Origin: Pseudolabrys sp.
Lineage (GTDB): Bacteria > Pseudomonadota > Alphaproteobacteria > Rhizobiales > Xanthobacteraceae
DNA: 64,000 bases
Reading direction: 5' to 3'
Assembly (NCBI GenBank): GCA_017849615.1
Contig: JAFIGS010000011.1
Coordinates: forward strand, 372,001 to 436,000
The notes under the pieces are model-generated. The model saw only the letters and a program-made list of their open reading frames with translations, had not been told where the DNA came from and ran no database searches. Shown here piece by piece: positions 1 to 11,249 of this stretch. Numbering within the stretch: the first letter of the stretch is position 1; each line of letters starts with the position of its first letter. Both the position numbers and the translations under genes were made by a program.

Positions 1-145
1 CAGGCCGCTCGCCGCTTTCGACCTTGCCGCCGGGAAATTCCCACAGGCCCGCCATCGGCTTGCCTGGCGGGCGCTGTGCGATGAGCACGCGACCGTCGGC
101 GTCGATGAGGGCGCAGGCGGCAACAAGGACGATTTTGACGCTCAT
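1..145 (-). CDS. mutT: MutT/NUDIX 8-oxo-dGTP diphosphatase, 3' part outside window
   Basis: The first 48 codons of a minus-strand gene starting with ATG at 145 run off the left edge. The translation has an N-terminal beta strand (MSVKIVLVAACALIDADGR), an AQRPPGKPMAGLWEFPGGK segment and then VESGERP, which is the start of a NUDIX box (GGKVESGE). MutT hydrolyses oxidised dGTP to prevent A:T to C:G transversions. It lies 93 nt downstream of argJ on the same strand, a neighbour pair commonly seen in Rhizobiales. The catalytic REXXEE part of the box lies outside the window, so activity cannot be judged. Confidence 0.85.
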   Translation of the reverse strand, partial: MSVKIVLVAACALIDADGRVLIAQRPPGKPMAGLWEFPGGKVESGERP

Positions 146-238
146 GGCCGGTCACCTGACGCTATGGGCGCAGAGTTAAAAGTTCCACTCATCGGGAGCG
201 CCGGCGACGATCGCTTCCCCGGCATGATTAGGGAATCG

Positions 239-1474
239 TTAAGACCGGTAGTCGCCGTTGATGGCGACGTATTCCTTGGTCAGGTCGCAGGTGAGGACAC
301 GGTCGCGGCCCTTGCCCATGCCGAGCGCGACCTTGAGGAAGATCTCCGGCTTCTTCATCTCGGCGGAGACCTTGGTCTCGTCATAGGACGGATCACGCGC
401 GCCCTTGTGCGCAACGCGCACGCCGGCAAACCAGATCGACAGCTTGTCGCGGTCCGCCGGCTCGCCGGCCTTGCCGACAGCCATGACGACACGGCCCCAG
501 TTGGCGTCCTCGCCGGCGATGGCGGTCTTCACGAGCGGCGAGTTGGCGATCGACATGGCGATCCTGCGCGCCGATTTGTCGGACACCGCGCCCTCGACGA
601 CGATTTCCACGAGCTTGCGCGCGCCTTCGCCGTCGCGCGCCACCTGTTCTGCGAGATCGGCGAGCACGTCGTGCAGCGCCTTCTTGTAGGCCTTAAGCTT
701 CGGATCGGCGGCGCGGGAAATCTTCGGGCAGTCTTTCGCCTGACCAGTCGCGAACATCATCAGAGTGTCCGACGTGGATGTGTCGCCGTCGATGGTGACG
801 GCGTTGAAGGTCGAGCCGACGCCCTCCTTGAGCAGGCCCTGCAGCGCCGGCGCGGCGATCGCTGCATCGGTGAAGACAAAAGAGAGCATGGTGGCCATAT
901 CCGGCGCGATCATGCCGGCGCCCTTGGCGATGCCGCAGATGGTCACCTTGGACTTGCCGATCCTCGCGGTGGCGGTGGCCACTTTCGGAAAGGTGTCGGT
1001 GGTCATGATGGCCTTGGCGGCCTCATGATAGAAATCGCCGGCGACGCTGTTGGCGAGGTTCTGCATCACCGGCGCGAACTTGTTGGCGTCGAGCGGTTCG
1101 CCGATCACGCCCGTCGAGGCGAGAAAGATTTCGTTCGGCTTGCAGCCGATGGTCTTCGAAGCGATGTCGGCGGTGAGCCTGGTCGCGGCGCGCCCGGTCT
1201 TGCCGGTGAAGGCATTGGCGTTGCCGGAGTTCACCACCAGCGCGCGCGCTTTCCCGGACTTGAGATTGGCGCGGCACCACTCGACCGGCGCCGAGGGGCA
1301 CTTCGACGTCGTGAACACGCCGGCGACCGTGGTGCCCGGATCGAACAGCGCCAGCAGCACGTCGGTGCGGTTCTTGTAGCGGATGCCGGCTTCGGCGGTC
1401 GCCATGCGCACGCCGGCGATCGCCGGCATGTCGGGGACGGTGGTCGGGGCGAGGGGGGAAACGGCGGTCGACAT
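239..1474 (-). CDS. argJ: Bifunctional glutamate N-acetyltransferase/amino-acid acetyltransferase ArgJ
   Basis: 411 aa cytosolic enzyme of the cyclic arginine pathway: it transfers acetyl from N-acetylornithine to glutamate and may also use acetyl-CoA. [10 protein letters not shown] lies at 82-91. The self-cleavage motif [13 protein letters not shown] is at 184-196, with Thr195 as the expected nucleophile of the beta chain. The length is normal for the family. I place the start at 1474 (MSTAVSP) because GGAGAG lies 6 nt upstream. A longer reading to 1558 would translate through the palindromic repeat at 1486-1522 and is rejected. mutT follows on the same strand. Confidence 0.95.
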   Translation of the reverse strand: MSTAVSPLAPTTVPDMPAIAGVRMATAEAGIRYKNRTDVLLALFDPGTTVAGVFTTSKCPSAPVEWCRANLKSGKARALVVNSGNANAFTGKTGRAATRLTADIASKTIGCKPNEIFLASTGVIGEPLDANKFAPVMQNLANSVAGDFYHEAAKAIMTTDTFPKVATATARIGKSKVTICGIAKGAGMIAPDMATMLSFVFTDAAIAAPALQGLLKEGVGSTFNAVTIDGDTSTSDTLMMFATGQAKDCPKISRAADPKLKAYKKALHDVLADLAEQVARDGEGARKLVEIVVEGAVSDKSARRIAMSIANSPLVKTAIAGEDANWGRVVMAVGKAGEPADRDKLSIWFAGVRVAHKGARDPSYDETKVSAEMKKPEIFLKVALGMGKGRDRVLTCDLTKEYVAINGDYRS

Positions 1475-1485
1475 TGCGCTCTCCA

Positions 1486-1522
1486 GCGTCATGCCCGGGC
1501 TTGTCCCGGGCATCCACGTCTT
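1486..1522. repeat. Palindromic intergenic repeat upstream of argJ
   Basis: A short perfect inverted repeat, ATGCCCGGG at 1491-1499 and CCCGGGCAT at 1505-1513, flanked by CGTC on the left and CCACGTCTTT on the right. Elements of this composition are scattered through Bradyrhizobium-type genomes. It lies 12 nt upstream of the argJ start, inside the leader. Confidence 0.6.
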
Positions 1523-1549
1523 TCGATTATCCGAATTAAACGAATTGGC

Positions 1550-1582
1550 CAAAAACAAAATGCCCGGCTTTCGCCGGGCATC
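1550..1582 (-). terminator. Rho-independent terminator of the parvulin gene
   Basis: Read on the minus strand, an 8-9 bp stem (ATGCCCGG with GAAA-like loop and CCGGGCAT, 1560-1581) is followed by TTTTGTTTTT (1560-1551). It lies 27 nt past the parvulin stop and separates that gene from argJ. Confidence 0.8.
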
Positions 1583-1608
1583 GTGTCTTGTCAGTCATGT
1601 GACAGCCG

Positions 1609-2550
1609 TTACTGCTTTGGCGCCGCCGGGGCATCGGCCTTCGGCTCTTCGACCGTGTAGTTCTTCTCGATCTTGGCATCGGCGCGCAGCTTGGTGACGA
1701 ATTCGGCCTGCGCCTTGCGGGCGACGAACTGCTCGACCTGCGGCTTGACGTCCTCGAAGCTCGGCTTCGGCTTTACGCGCTTGTCCTCGGTCTTGATGAC
1801 GTGCCAGCCGAACTGGGTCTTCACAGGCGCGGAAATCTTGCCCTTCTCGAGCGAGAAGGCGACGTTGGCGAATTCCGGCACCATCTGGTCCTTGGTGAAA
1901 TAGCCGAGATCGCCGCCATTGGCCTTGCCCGACGGGTCCTCGGTGACTTCGCCCGCGACCTTGGCGAAATCCTCGCCCTTGTTGAGGCGGGCGATCACGG
2001 CCTTGATCTTGTCCTCGGCGGCCTTGCTGGCCTTGTCGTCGCCGGCGGCGGCGCGGATCAGGATGTGGGCCGCCTTGACCTCTTCCTCGGCCGGAATCTT
2101 GATGACGGCGTCGTCATAGACGGCGCGCATGGCGGCGTCGGTCGAGGCCTCCTTGGCAACCTGGTTCAACAGCGATTCCATCAGCAGCTTCTGGCGGGCG
2201 AACTCCAGCTTGCGCTTGAAGGCGTCGTCGTCGGCGAGCTTCTTGTCCTCGGCGGCCTTGGTGATCAGGATGGCGTCGGCCATGAACTGGACGAGGTAGT
2301 CCTTCTTGGCGTTCTCCGACATCGGCGGCAGCTGACCGGCTTCCTCTTCGGCGACGGCAAGATCGCTCTGGGTGATCGGCTTACCGTTCACGGTGGCCAC
2401 CACCGGATCCTTGGCGTCCTGCGCGGCGAGCGGGGCGGTCGCGGTGAGCGTCAGGACCAGCGCGCCGGCGAACAGGCGGGCAATCGGACGACTTTGGCGC
2501 GGCGCGGTCGGGGCAAAAGCCGGCGCACCGGCACAGGTCGGGAGGGTCAT
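1609..2550 (-). CDS. Secreted parvulin-type peptidyl-prolyl isomerase
   Basis: 313 aa. A hydrophobic signal segment at about 26-43 ends in LAAQ. It is followed by a SurA-N-like helical part (VATVNGKPITQSDL, 51-64) and a rotamase domain at about 150-265 (EVKAAHILI, GGDLGYFTKDQMVPEF, FGWHVIK), then a charged tail ending in APAAPKQ. It is expected to help outer-membrane or secreted proteins fold in the periplasm. The start at 2550 is preceded by AAGGA 8 nt upstream. The upstream in-frame ATG at 2613 has no such site. It is transcribed away from secA, which suits a shared export role. Confidence 0.88.
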   Translation of the reverse strand: MTLPTCAGAPAFAPTAPRQSRPIARLFAGALVLTLTATAPLAAQDAKDPVVATVNGKPITQSDLAVAEEEAGQLPPMSENAKKDYLVQFMADAILITKAAEDKKLADDDAFKRKLEFARQKLLMESLLNQVAKEASTDAAMRAVYDDAVIKIPAEEEVKAAHILIRAAAGDDKASKAAEDKIKAVIARLNKGEDFAKVAGEVTEDPSGKANGGDLGYFTKDQMVPEFANVAFSLEKGKISAPVKTQFGWHVIKTEDKRVKPKPSFEDVKPQVEQFVARKAQAEFVTKLRADAKIEKNYTVEEPKADAPAAPKQ

Positions 2551-2911
2551 CTCGCGTGTCCTTGGAAAAGAGGCCGCCCTCAAAGGGCGAAACGCGCTCT
2601 TGTCACCCAACAACCATGGCTTTGCAATGGCGCGGCCCGGCGCTGGAACCTAAACTTGTCGTCATCATTGAGATAGCCGGGCGGACGCCGTTAAGCCCGT
2701 GTTCCTTGGCCAATTGACATTGATTCCACCCCCTCCTATCTCTCCCGGGACCCCGGCTGGTGGCGTTCAAAGCGCGATTTTGACGTCGTTTTTGCCCGAA
2801 AATGAGCCTGCTTTCCGGCGTTCCGGACGTGAATTCCGGTCCTGCCGGTCCCAAATACCGGTCGTTGCGGCGCTGTGACAGCGCCCCGGCCAGCAATCAG
2901 GAGCTCCACCG
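2551..2911. other. Intergenic region between divergent parvulin and secA genes
   Basis: 361 nt that must hold the promoters of both genes. Several short CCGG-rich inverted repeats lie at 2814-2865 (TTCCGG/CCGGAA and ACCGGTC-type pairs), just upstream of secA. I see no SecM-like coding leader and no credible small gene. The short ORFs over this stretch have no ribosome binding site. Confidence 0.5.
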
Positions 2912-5713
<2,802 letters not shown>

Positions 5714-5749
5714 CGGCCATGATGGCAAGAGGCCGGATGTCTGGCCGTA

Positions 5750-6379
5750 CTATCTCGCCGCACCCGCGTAGCGGGTGTTGCTGAGATAGGATGACAGGGC
5801 ATCGATCTGATCCGGCGACAGGTTGCCGGCAATGTGCGGCATAGGTGTCGCGCCGGCCCGGTTGTAGCCGTTTTGCCAGTCCGTCAAGCGTCGCACCAGA
5901 TAGCTGTGCGAGAGGCCGTCGAGACGCGGAATCGCGCCAACGCCCGTGGCGTGCGGACCATGGCACGCCACGCAGGCAACGATGTTCTCGTCTGCCACCC
6001 CGTTCTGGTAGATGTCGCGTCCGCGCCCCTCAAGCGCTGGATTGCCATCCATCGCAGGCTTGGTATCCAGCGCCGCGAGATAATCGGTCAGCGCGCGCAT
6101 GCGTCCGTCGCTGAGATTTTCCGCCGCCGCCCACATGAACTGGATTGACGCCGGCGCATCGCGGCCATGCATCCGGAATCGCTCAAGTTGCGCGCGCAGG
6201 TAAGCGCGTTGCTGCCCGGCAAGGCGGGGCGCTGGCAGATAGCCTTGCGCGCCGCCGCCGTGGCACCAAGTGCAGTTGCCGATCGCCGGGTCTTCCGCGC
6301 CGGCCGGGCTCGCCAAGCCTGCGAACAAAATGGTCGACGCTGCGGCGATGAGTAGAGCCTCCGCCAGACGCGAGCGCAT
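5750..6379 (-). CDS. Di-haem c4-type cytochrome c (third of three tandem copies)
   Basis: 209 aa. A signal peptide at about 1-28 ends SPAGA. There are two haem sites, CTWCH (36-40) and CVACH (136-140), in two similar halves with the PRLAGQQ and PRLDGL segments usual for cytochrome c4. Candidate axial Met ligands lie in IQFMWAAAENL and TPMPHIAGNL. It is expected to be a periplasmic electron carrier. The start at 6379 has AGGTAGGA 8 nt upstream. An in-frame start at 6409 would overlap the preceding gene and lacks this site. It is the most diverged of the three paralogues and the last gene of the cluster. Confidence 0.88.
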   Translation of the reverse strand: MRSRLAEALLIAAASTILFAGLASPAGAEDPAIGNCTWCHGGGAQGYLPAPRLAGQQRAYLRAQLERFRMHGRDAPASIQFMWAAAENLSDGRMRALTDYLAALDTKPAMDGNPALEGRGRDIYQNGVADENIVACVACHGPHATGVGAIPRLDGLSHSYLVRRLTDWQNGYNRAGATPMPHIAGNLSPDQIDALSSYLSNTRYAGAAR

Positions 6380-6389
6380 GGTATGTTTC

Positions 6390-7046
6390 CTACCTGAGCG
6401 AGCTGACATAAGCGGCCACCGCTTGCGCTTCGGAGCGAGAAAGACTGTGAGCCACCGGCTCCATGATCAGCGATGTATCGGGCTGCGAGGCGATTTGGCC
6501 CCGTTCTTTGCTCCAGTTGACCAGTTTGAAAACGACGTACTCATAAAGCTGACCGGCGAGCCTCGGGATTTCGCCGGTTCCTTGCGCCGCGGGACCGTGG
6601 CATGCCGCGCACGCCGCCACGTCTTTTTCCGGGATACCGTGGTCGAAGATATCCTTACCTTGCGCAGCGAGCGTTTGCGGTGCACCGCCGATTGGCGCCA
6701 CCTTGGCCGCGTTAAAGCGCGCGGCCAAGGCCGCAGCCATGTTGCCATGTAATCCGTGCGCGACATTGAGCATGATAGCGTTTTTGCGCCGGCGTTCGAG
6801 GAAAGCGCGAAGCTGATTTTCAATGTACTGGGTCTGCTGTCCGGCGAGCCGCGGGATCGGATAGAAGCCGCGGTAGCCTTGCCCGTTAGGACCGTGGCAA
6901 TCCTGACAGTAAGCAAACTTTTCCGACAGTGATTCTGCCGGACCCGCGGTCGCGGCCGCGCCTGGTGCTAGGCTGCAGGCGACAATCAGCATTGCCGCGA
7001 TCCGGCGGCACATGCTGCGGTCAATTCTTTTCACGGCTCGGGTCAT
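6390..7046 (-). CDS. Di-haem c4-type cytochrome c (second tandem copy)
   Basis: 218 aa with a signal segment at about 12-36. Haem motifs are CQDCH (47-51) and CAACH (146-150). GFYPIPRLAGQQ and KERGQIASQPD are shared almost word for word with the upstream copy at 7051-7695, so the two arose by duplication. Met ligands are probably in AIMLNVAHGL and LIMEPVAHSL. The ATG at 7046 lies 4 nt after the upstream stop; ATG at 7013 is an alternative start. The arrangement suggests coupled translation and stepwise electron transfer in the periplasm. Confidence 0.88.
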   Translation of the reverse strand: MTRAVKRIDRSMCRRIAAMLIVACSLAPGAAATAGPAESLSEKFAYCQDCHGPNGQGYRGFYPIPRLAGQQTQYIENQLRAFLERRRKNAIMLNVAHGLHGNMAAALAARFNAAKVAPIGGAPQTLAAQGKDIFDHGIPEKDVAACAACHGPAAQGTGEIPRLAGQLYEYVVFKLVNWSKERGQIASQPDTSLIMEPVAHSLSRSEAQAVAAYVSSLR

Positions 7047-7050
7047 CGCG

Positions 7051-7695
7051 TCATTCCAGCGTGCTGACATAGGCCGCCACCGCTTTGATCTGATCCGGCG
7101 TCAGGCCGTGCGCGATCGGCTCCATCAACGCCGAGGCATCCGGCTGCGAAGCGATCTGACCGCGCTCCTTGTCCCAATTCGCCAGCTTCGCAACAACGTA
7201 ATCGCTGAGCTGGCCGGCAAGTCGGGGAATTTCGCCGTTGCCGGCCGCCGTGTCGCCGTGGCAAGTCGCGCAAGCTGGGACATTCGTGGCCGATACGCCT
7301 TGCGTGAATATCGTCTTGCCTTCGGAGGCCAGTCTTGCCGGTCCACCGCCGAGCGGTTTGGGGTCGAGCTTGTTGAAGTGACTTGAAAGCGCTGAAAGCA
7401 TTTCCGGCGAAAGCACATGGGCGACACTGAACATGATCGTGTTGGTGCGCCGTTTTTGGGTGAACGCCAGAAGCTGGTTCTTCATGTAGTCGGGCTGCTG
7501 TCCGGCGAGCCGCGGGATCGGGTAGAAGCCGCGGAAGCCTTGTCCTGACACGCCGTGGCAGGTCGTGCAGTAATGCACTTTGGCGGCAAATTCGCGCGGC
7601 GGAGCCTGTTTGTCGTCCGCATGAGCCGTGGTCGCCGACGCGGCACCGAGGGCGGCGAACAGCTTACCGGACTGCAAGATGGCCTTGGCCTTCAT
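7051..7695 (-). CDS. Di-haem c4-type cytochrome c (first tandem copy)
   Basis: 214 aa. The signal peptide ends near residue 26 (TTAHA). Haem motifs are CTTCH (43-47) and CATCH (142-146), each followed by a c4-like PRLAGQ segment. Axial Met candidates are in TIMFSVAHVL and ALMEPIAHGL. GGGAGG lies 8 nt before the ATG. It sits 15 nt downstream of the fused cytochrome-barrel gene on the same strand. This is the order expected if the barrel protein passes electrons to soluble di-haem carriers, as Cyc2 does to Cyc1 in Acidithiobacillus. The transfer partner itself is inferred. Confidence 0.9.
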   Translation of the reverse strand: MKAKAILQSGKLFAALGAASATTAHADDKQAPPREFAAKVHYCTTCHGVSGQGFRGFYPIPRLAGQQPDYMKNQLLAFTQKRRTNTIMFSVAHVLSPEMLSALSSHFNKLDPKPLGGGPARLASEGKTIFTQGVSATNVPACATCHGDTAAGNGEIPRLAGQLSDYVVAKLANWDKERGQIASQPDASALMEPIAHGLTPDQIKAVAAYVSTLE

Positions 7696-7710
7696 GGCAG
7701 CGTCCTCCCG

Positions 7711-9326
7711 CTACATTGCCAGCCACAAATAGGCGAACAGCGTGTTATTGTTGTGCGCATACATCGTGTCCCCGTCGAACCGATTGTAGTAGGTGTATTG
7801 CAATCCGATGCGCGCATTCGCCCATGGCCATCCGGGCGAATGTTTGGAAATGTAGGGGATGTAGGACAGGTCGAAGATGAAGCCGTTGCTGTTCGGGTCG
7901 GTCTGCGCAGTCGCATTCGGATCGAACTGGCTCACGAGGCCGCCATATAAGATGGGGTCTGTTGAGCCCTTCGTGCTGAAGTATTGTGTCGTAAAGACAA
8001 TGCGATTGTCGTTGCCATAAGCGATCGAGGCGTCAAGTCGCAGCGTGTCGAGCGTATTCGACGGGTTGCTCGATCCGCCGTTGTTGAACGTCGCGTCGAG
8101 CTTCATGAACTCGTGAATCCAGGTTCCGCGAAGGGTGAGCCAGTAGTTTTCCCCGCGGTACTGGTACTGGGCGTCGAATGCTGTGTCGGTGTAACGGTCG
8201 GTGAACGGGATGGACGCCGGAATCTGGAAGCCGTTGCCGTCGAGTTGCGTCGTATCCCACTGCCGGACGTTAGCCTGTATCCCGTAGGCGCCCAGCATCA
8301 GCCAATGATTGCCCCAATGAGGCTCGATGGCGATGCGCCAGTAGGGGGCGATGCCGTCGATCATGCCGATGCCGAACGGATCGATGCCGAGCTTGGTCTG
8401 CGTCTTAAATCCGACAGATCGATAGCCCGACAGTTCGAGATACAGGAAGTCGTTTATAAAGGCGTAGGCGCCGACGCCGGCGACGTGGCCCGGCCCCAAT
8501 GCTTCGATGAATGTTGACGTCGCGGGGCCTGGCGCTGTGGTCGAGGCTGAAAAAGGAAACCGCCAAGCCGGCGTCGTATTCCACGGATCCTGTACAGAGG
8601 GATTGTTGTTGGCGGTAATGCCGAAGATGACCTCGGTGCCGCCGATATTAAATGTGTTCGCGTAACGAACATCGGTATTATCCCAAGACCACTGGAACGT
8701 TGCGTAAGGATCAGTCGCCGACGGAACGCCAAATGCCGCACCGGAATAGGTGACCTGTGCGAACGCGCCGATATGGTCGGTAATGGCGCCGGCGTAGAAC
8801 AGGCTCACGGGTGCGGCGGCAACCTGATCGTTGCAAGGATACGGTCCGCAGGGCGCGATCTGGGACGATTGGGTGTGCGTAAGGCCGACGACGGCCATGG
8901 CTGATATCGGCGGTACCCAGGTGCGATCCGACTCCGGCTTTGGCGAGGCTATGCTGCCGGCATCGGTCCGTATGTCCTTCTCATAAGCTCTAAGTCTGGC
9001 GTCGTCATCCAGGGGCGCGACGTTCGCTCGAAAGAGCCCGAATGGCGCTGTCCGGTATGGGCCGCCCCGGTCGTGTAACCCAAAAGCTTGAAGCGCCGGC
9101 CGTAGGGCGTCAGTGCGGGAAAATCGGTATGGCAAGTACCGCAAGGCTGTCCAGTTTGCCGGGCAAAGCTTGGAAGGGCCATTGCCGGCGACAGTGCGTC
9201 GGTTGCAGTCAAGACGCAGGCACCGAGAAGAAACGCTGCGGCCACCTTATGGGCAGCGGACGAATGACGGGGGTTCTCTTTTTTGGCCTCCGTCTGGAAG
9301 CTGGTCGGCAACGTCGAGGCGTTCAT
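7711..9326 (-). pseudogene. Cyc2-like fused cytochrome-porin, interrupted by one frameshift
   Basis: Two reading frames join into one protein of about 538 aa. The 5' frame (9326 to about 9068) has a signal peptide ending PAMA (50) and the motif LPSFARQTGQPCGTCHTDFP with one haem site CGTCH (62-66), then YGRRFKLLGYTTG. The rest, from GGPYRTAPFG on, is read one frame over and ends at 7711. It consists of alternating aromatic and polar strands typical of an outer-membrane barrel. Restoring one G in the GGGG at 9065-9068 gives a continuous TTGGGPYR. The FARQTG-CxxCH-FGRxFK layout resembles Cyc2 iron oxidases. It is either a true frameshift or a homopolymer sequencing error. The start at 9326 has a GGGGGG just upstream. 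Confidence 0.75.
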
Positions 9327-9465
9327 AGTCCCCCCCGAACTTCAGGCTTTCTCGGTTGCTTATGCCTTCTGAAAAGGATGCAGTAGCCATCAGGGCTGAT
9401 GTCGCCCTCGATCTTCTGGCGAGCGCCATCGGATAATTTGTAACATTTATAAATCAGGCCGACGT

Positions 9466-9479
9466 TTGATCTGCATCAA
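9466..9479 (-). promoter_or_regulatory. FNR/FixK-type binding site upstream of the cytochrome cluster
   Basis: The perfect inverted repeat TTGAT-CTGC-ATCAA matches the FNR/FixK consensus TTGAT-N4-ATCAA. On the minus strand, AT-rich hexamers that could serve as a -10 (TATAAA at 9451-9446, TTACAA at 9443-9438) lie 20-35 nt downstream, a spacing compatible with activation. The cytochrome-barrel ATG is 140 nt away. It implies expression at low oxygen. Confidence 0.7.
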
Positions 9480-9741
9480 GGGTCAGGATAACAAGTCCAT
9501 AAGCGGGCCGTATCTGAATAGGGTGCAGGGATGACGCGCGCTCAATTGGTATGTCGATCATGCTGTGCTACGAAGGTACGTATCCACCTTGTGGATCCGA
9601 GCCGAGGCAACGCAGCGGCGGTCGTAAAAAGAGCAATTACCTACATGGAAAAATTTGCGTCGGTACAGCCACATACAATGATGAATTCGGATCGCGGCCG
9701 ATGACGAGCGCAGAGTCCCTTGCCATTGGTGACGCCGCGGT
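9480..9741. other. AT-richer stretch without a recognisable gene
   Basis: This lies between the FNR box and the second secA-end repeat. I find no ORF with a family signature. The 74-codon plus-strand ORF at 9551-9775 has no ribosome binding site and runs through the repeat. The stretch may be the decayed end of the inserted element. Confidence 0.4.
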
Positions 9742-9763
9742 AGCACTGCCACGGCCAGTACGC
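9742..9763 (+). repeat. 22-nt direct repeat, copy 2 (relic of secA 3' end, putative attR)
   Basis: Identical to 5688-5709. In the secA frame it reads HCHGQYA followed by TAA at 9764-9767 after one changed base, so it is a relic of the original end of secA. It lies 13 nt before the racemase-like gene. Confidence 0.85.
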
Positions 9764-9776
9764 GTAAGCCGCTGAC

Positions 9777-10490
9777 ATGCGGGCCGTCGGCGGCAAAGGG
9801 GTTTACGGCGCGTCGGTCGGCATCCTGATGCTCGACGCGCGGTTTCCGCGTATCCCCGGCGACATGGGCAATGCGACGACGTGGCCGTTTCCGGTGCAGT
9901 ATCGTCTGGTACGCAACGCCACGCCGGACGCGGTGGTCCGTCAGGGCGCGCCGGGGCTGCTCGACGTTTTCATCGAAGCCGCGCATGACCTCGTGCGCCA
10001 CGGCGTCGATGGCATCACCACCAATTGCGGCTTCCTGTCGCTGTTCCAGGACGAGCTCGCCGACGCTGTCGGCGTTCCCGTCGCAACCTCGTCATTGATG
10101 CAGGTGGAGTTCGTCAATCGCCTGCTGCCGCGCGGCAAGCGCGCCGGCATTCTCACCATCTCGGCCTCGACGCTGACGCCGGCCCATCTGCAAAAGGCGC
10201 GCGTGCCGGAAGGCACGCCGGTTGGCAGCACCGAAGGGGGGCGCGAATTCACGCGCGCCATCCTGGGCAACGAGCTTGAGCTCGACGTCGCGCTGGCGCG
10301 GCAGGACAATATCGAGGCGGCTATCGCGTTGCAGAAGGCCCATCCGGATCTCGGCGCCATCGTGCTCGAATGCACCAATATGATCCCGTACGCCGCCGAC
10401 ATCCGTCGTGCGACCGGGCTGCCGGTCTTCTCGATCTACAATTTCATTTGCTGGTTTCAGCAGAGCCTGGTGCCGCGGACGTTTCCATAG
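9777..10490 (+). CDS. Aspartate/glutamate racemase-family protein
   Basis: 237 aa cytosolic protein of the Asp/Glu/hydantoin racemase superfamily. Both catalytic cysteines are present: TTNCGF (Cys84) and LECTNM (Cys199). The N-terminus VGILMLDARFPRIPGDMGN is typical of a subgroup found in catabolic clusters. An in-frame TAA lies just upstream, so 9777 is the first possible ATG. It probably epimerises or isomerises a dicarboxylate or amino acid, but the substrate is not known. It converges with the GntR gene at 10517 and probably serves the same locus. Confidence 0.8.
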   Translation: MRAVGGKGVYGASVGILMLDARFPRIPGDMGNATTWPFPVQYRLVRNATPDAVVRQGAPGLLDVFIEAAHDLVRHGVDGITTNCGFLSLFQDELADAVGVPVATSSLMQVEFVNRLLPRGKRAGILTISASTLTPAHLQKARVPEGTPVGSTEGGREFTRAILGNELELDVALARQDNIEAAIALQKAHPDLGAIVLECTNMIPYAADIRRATGLPVFSIYNFICWFQQSLVPRTFP

Positions 10491-10516
10491 CAGGCGCTCG
10501 TTGGGTCCGCGGCCGC

Positions 10517-11221
10517 TTACTGCCTGAAAACCTGCGCCGGTAACTGCTCGGAAAAGCGGTTGGCGCGGTCGAGATGCCTGCGCATGTGTTCGGCCGCTGC
10601 CGCGCCATCCCCGGCGAGGATCGCCTTGGCCACCGCGCGATGCTCGGCATTCGATTGCGCCAGGATGTCTACGGTCAGAGCGCCGCTCAATTGAAACATG
10701 ATCAGCGGCAGTTGCAATTGCCGGCCGACCGACGCGAGTTGGTCGTTGCCGCTGGCATCGACCACGGCCTGATGGAAGAGCTTGTTCTCGTCGAGATAGG
10801 CGAGCGGCATGTTGCGCGGCGAGTCGTTCCAGATCGGCGCGATGGCCGCCTCGAATTTCTCGCGTACGCCCGGCGATGAGATATTTGCGGCGGCGAGTTG
10901 CGCCGCCAGCATTTCCAGCGCGGTGCGGATCTGGAACAGCTCGCGCGTTTCCTTGCGTGTCAGGCGGCGGACCACCGCGCCTCGGTTCGGCACGCTTTCG
11001 ATTAGGCCTTCCGCCGACAAGCGCCGGAATGCTTCGCGCAGCGGGCCGCGGCTGACACCGAAGGCGCGCGTCAGGTCGGCCTCGATCAGTCGCTGACCGG
11101 CGGCGTAGCGGCCGTAAAGGATGCCCTCACGCAGATTTTCAACCAAGCGTTCGACCGTCGTGCCGCGGCCTTTGCCGCCGGCACCGTCGTCGGTCAGGTC
11201 TGGGTCGGGTTGATCGAGCAC
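10517..11221 (-). CDS. GntR-family transcriptional regulator (FCD/FadR subfamily)
   Basis: 234 aa. A winged helix at about 22-90 (LREGILYGRYAAGQRLIEADL, FGVSRGPLREAFRRL, RGAVVRRLT) is followed by an all-helical FCD ligand domain (about 95-220) with the Asp/His residues typical for metal and carboxylate binding (DENKLFHQAV, NAEHRAVAKAI). It is divergent from the citryl-CoA-lyase-like gene. A TTGT-CCT-ACAA inverted repeat lies between them, so it probably represses that operon until its carboxylate ligand binds. Confidence 0.88.
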   Translation of the reverse strand: MLDQPDPDLTDDGAGGKGRGTTVERLVENLREGILYGRYAAGQRLIEADLTRAFGVSRGPLREAFRRLSAEGLIESVPNRGAVVRRLTRKETRELFQIRTALEMLAAQLAAANISSPGVREKFEAAIAPIWNDSPRNMPLAYLDENKLFHQAVVDASGNDQLASVGRQLQLPLIMFQLSGALTVDILAQSNAEHRAVAKAILAGDGAAAAEHMRRHLDRANRFSEQLPAQVFRQ

Positions 11222-11249
11222 GGCTCTTCAATACGGCGCTTCGTGGCCG

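Noticed and set aside
9551-9775. 74-codon plus-strand ORF before the racemase gene
   Set aside because: No ribosome site and no motif; it reads through the secA-end repeat in a different frame.
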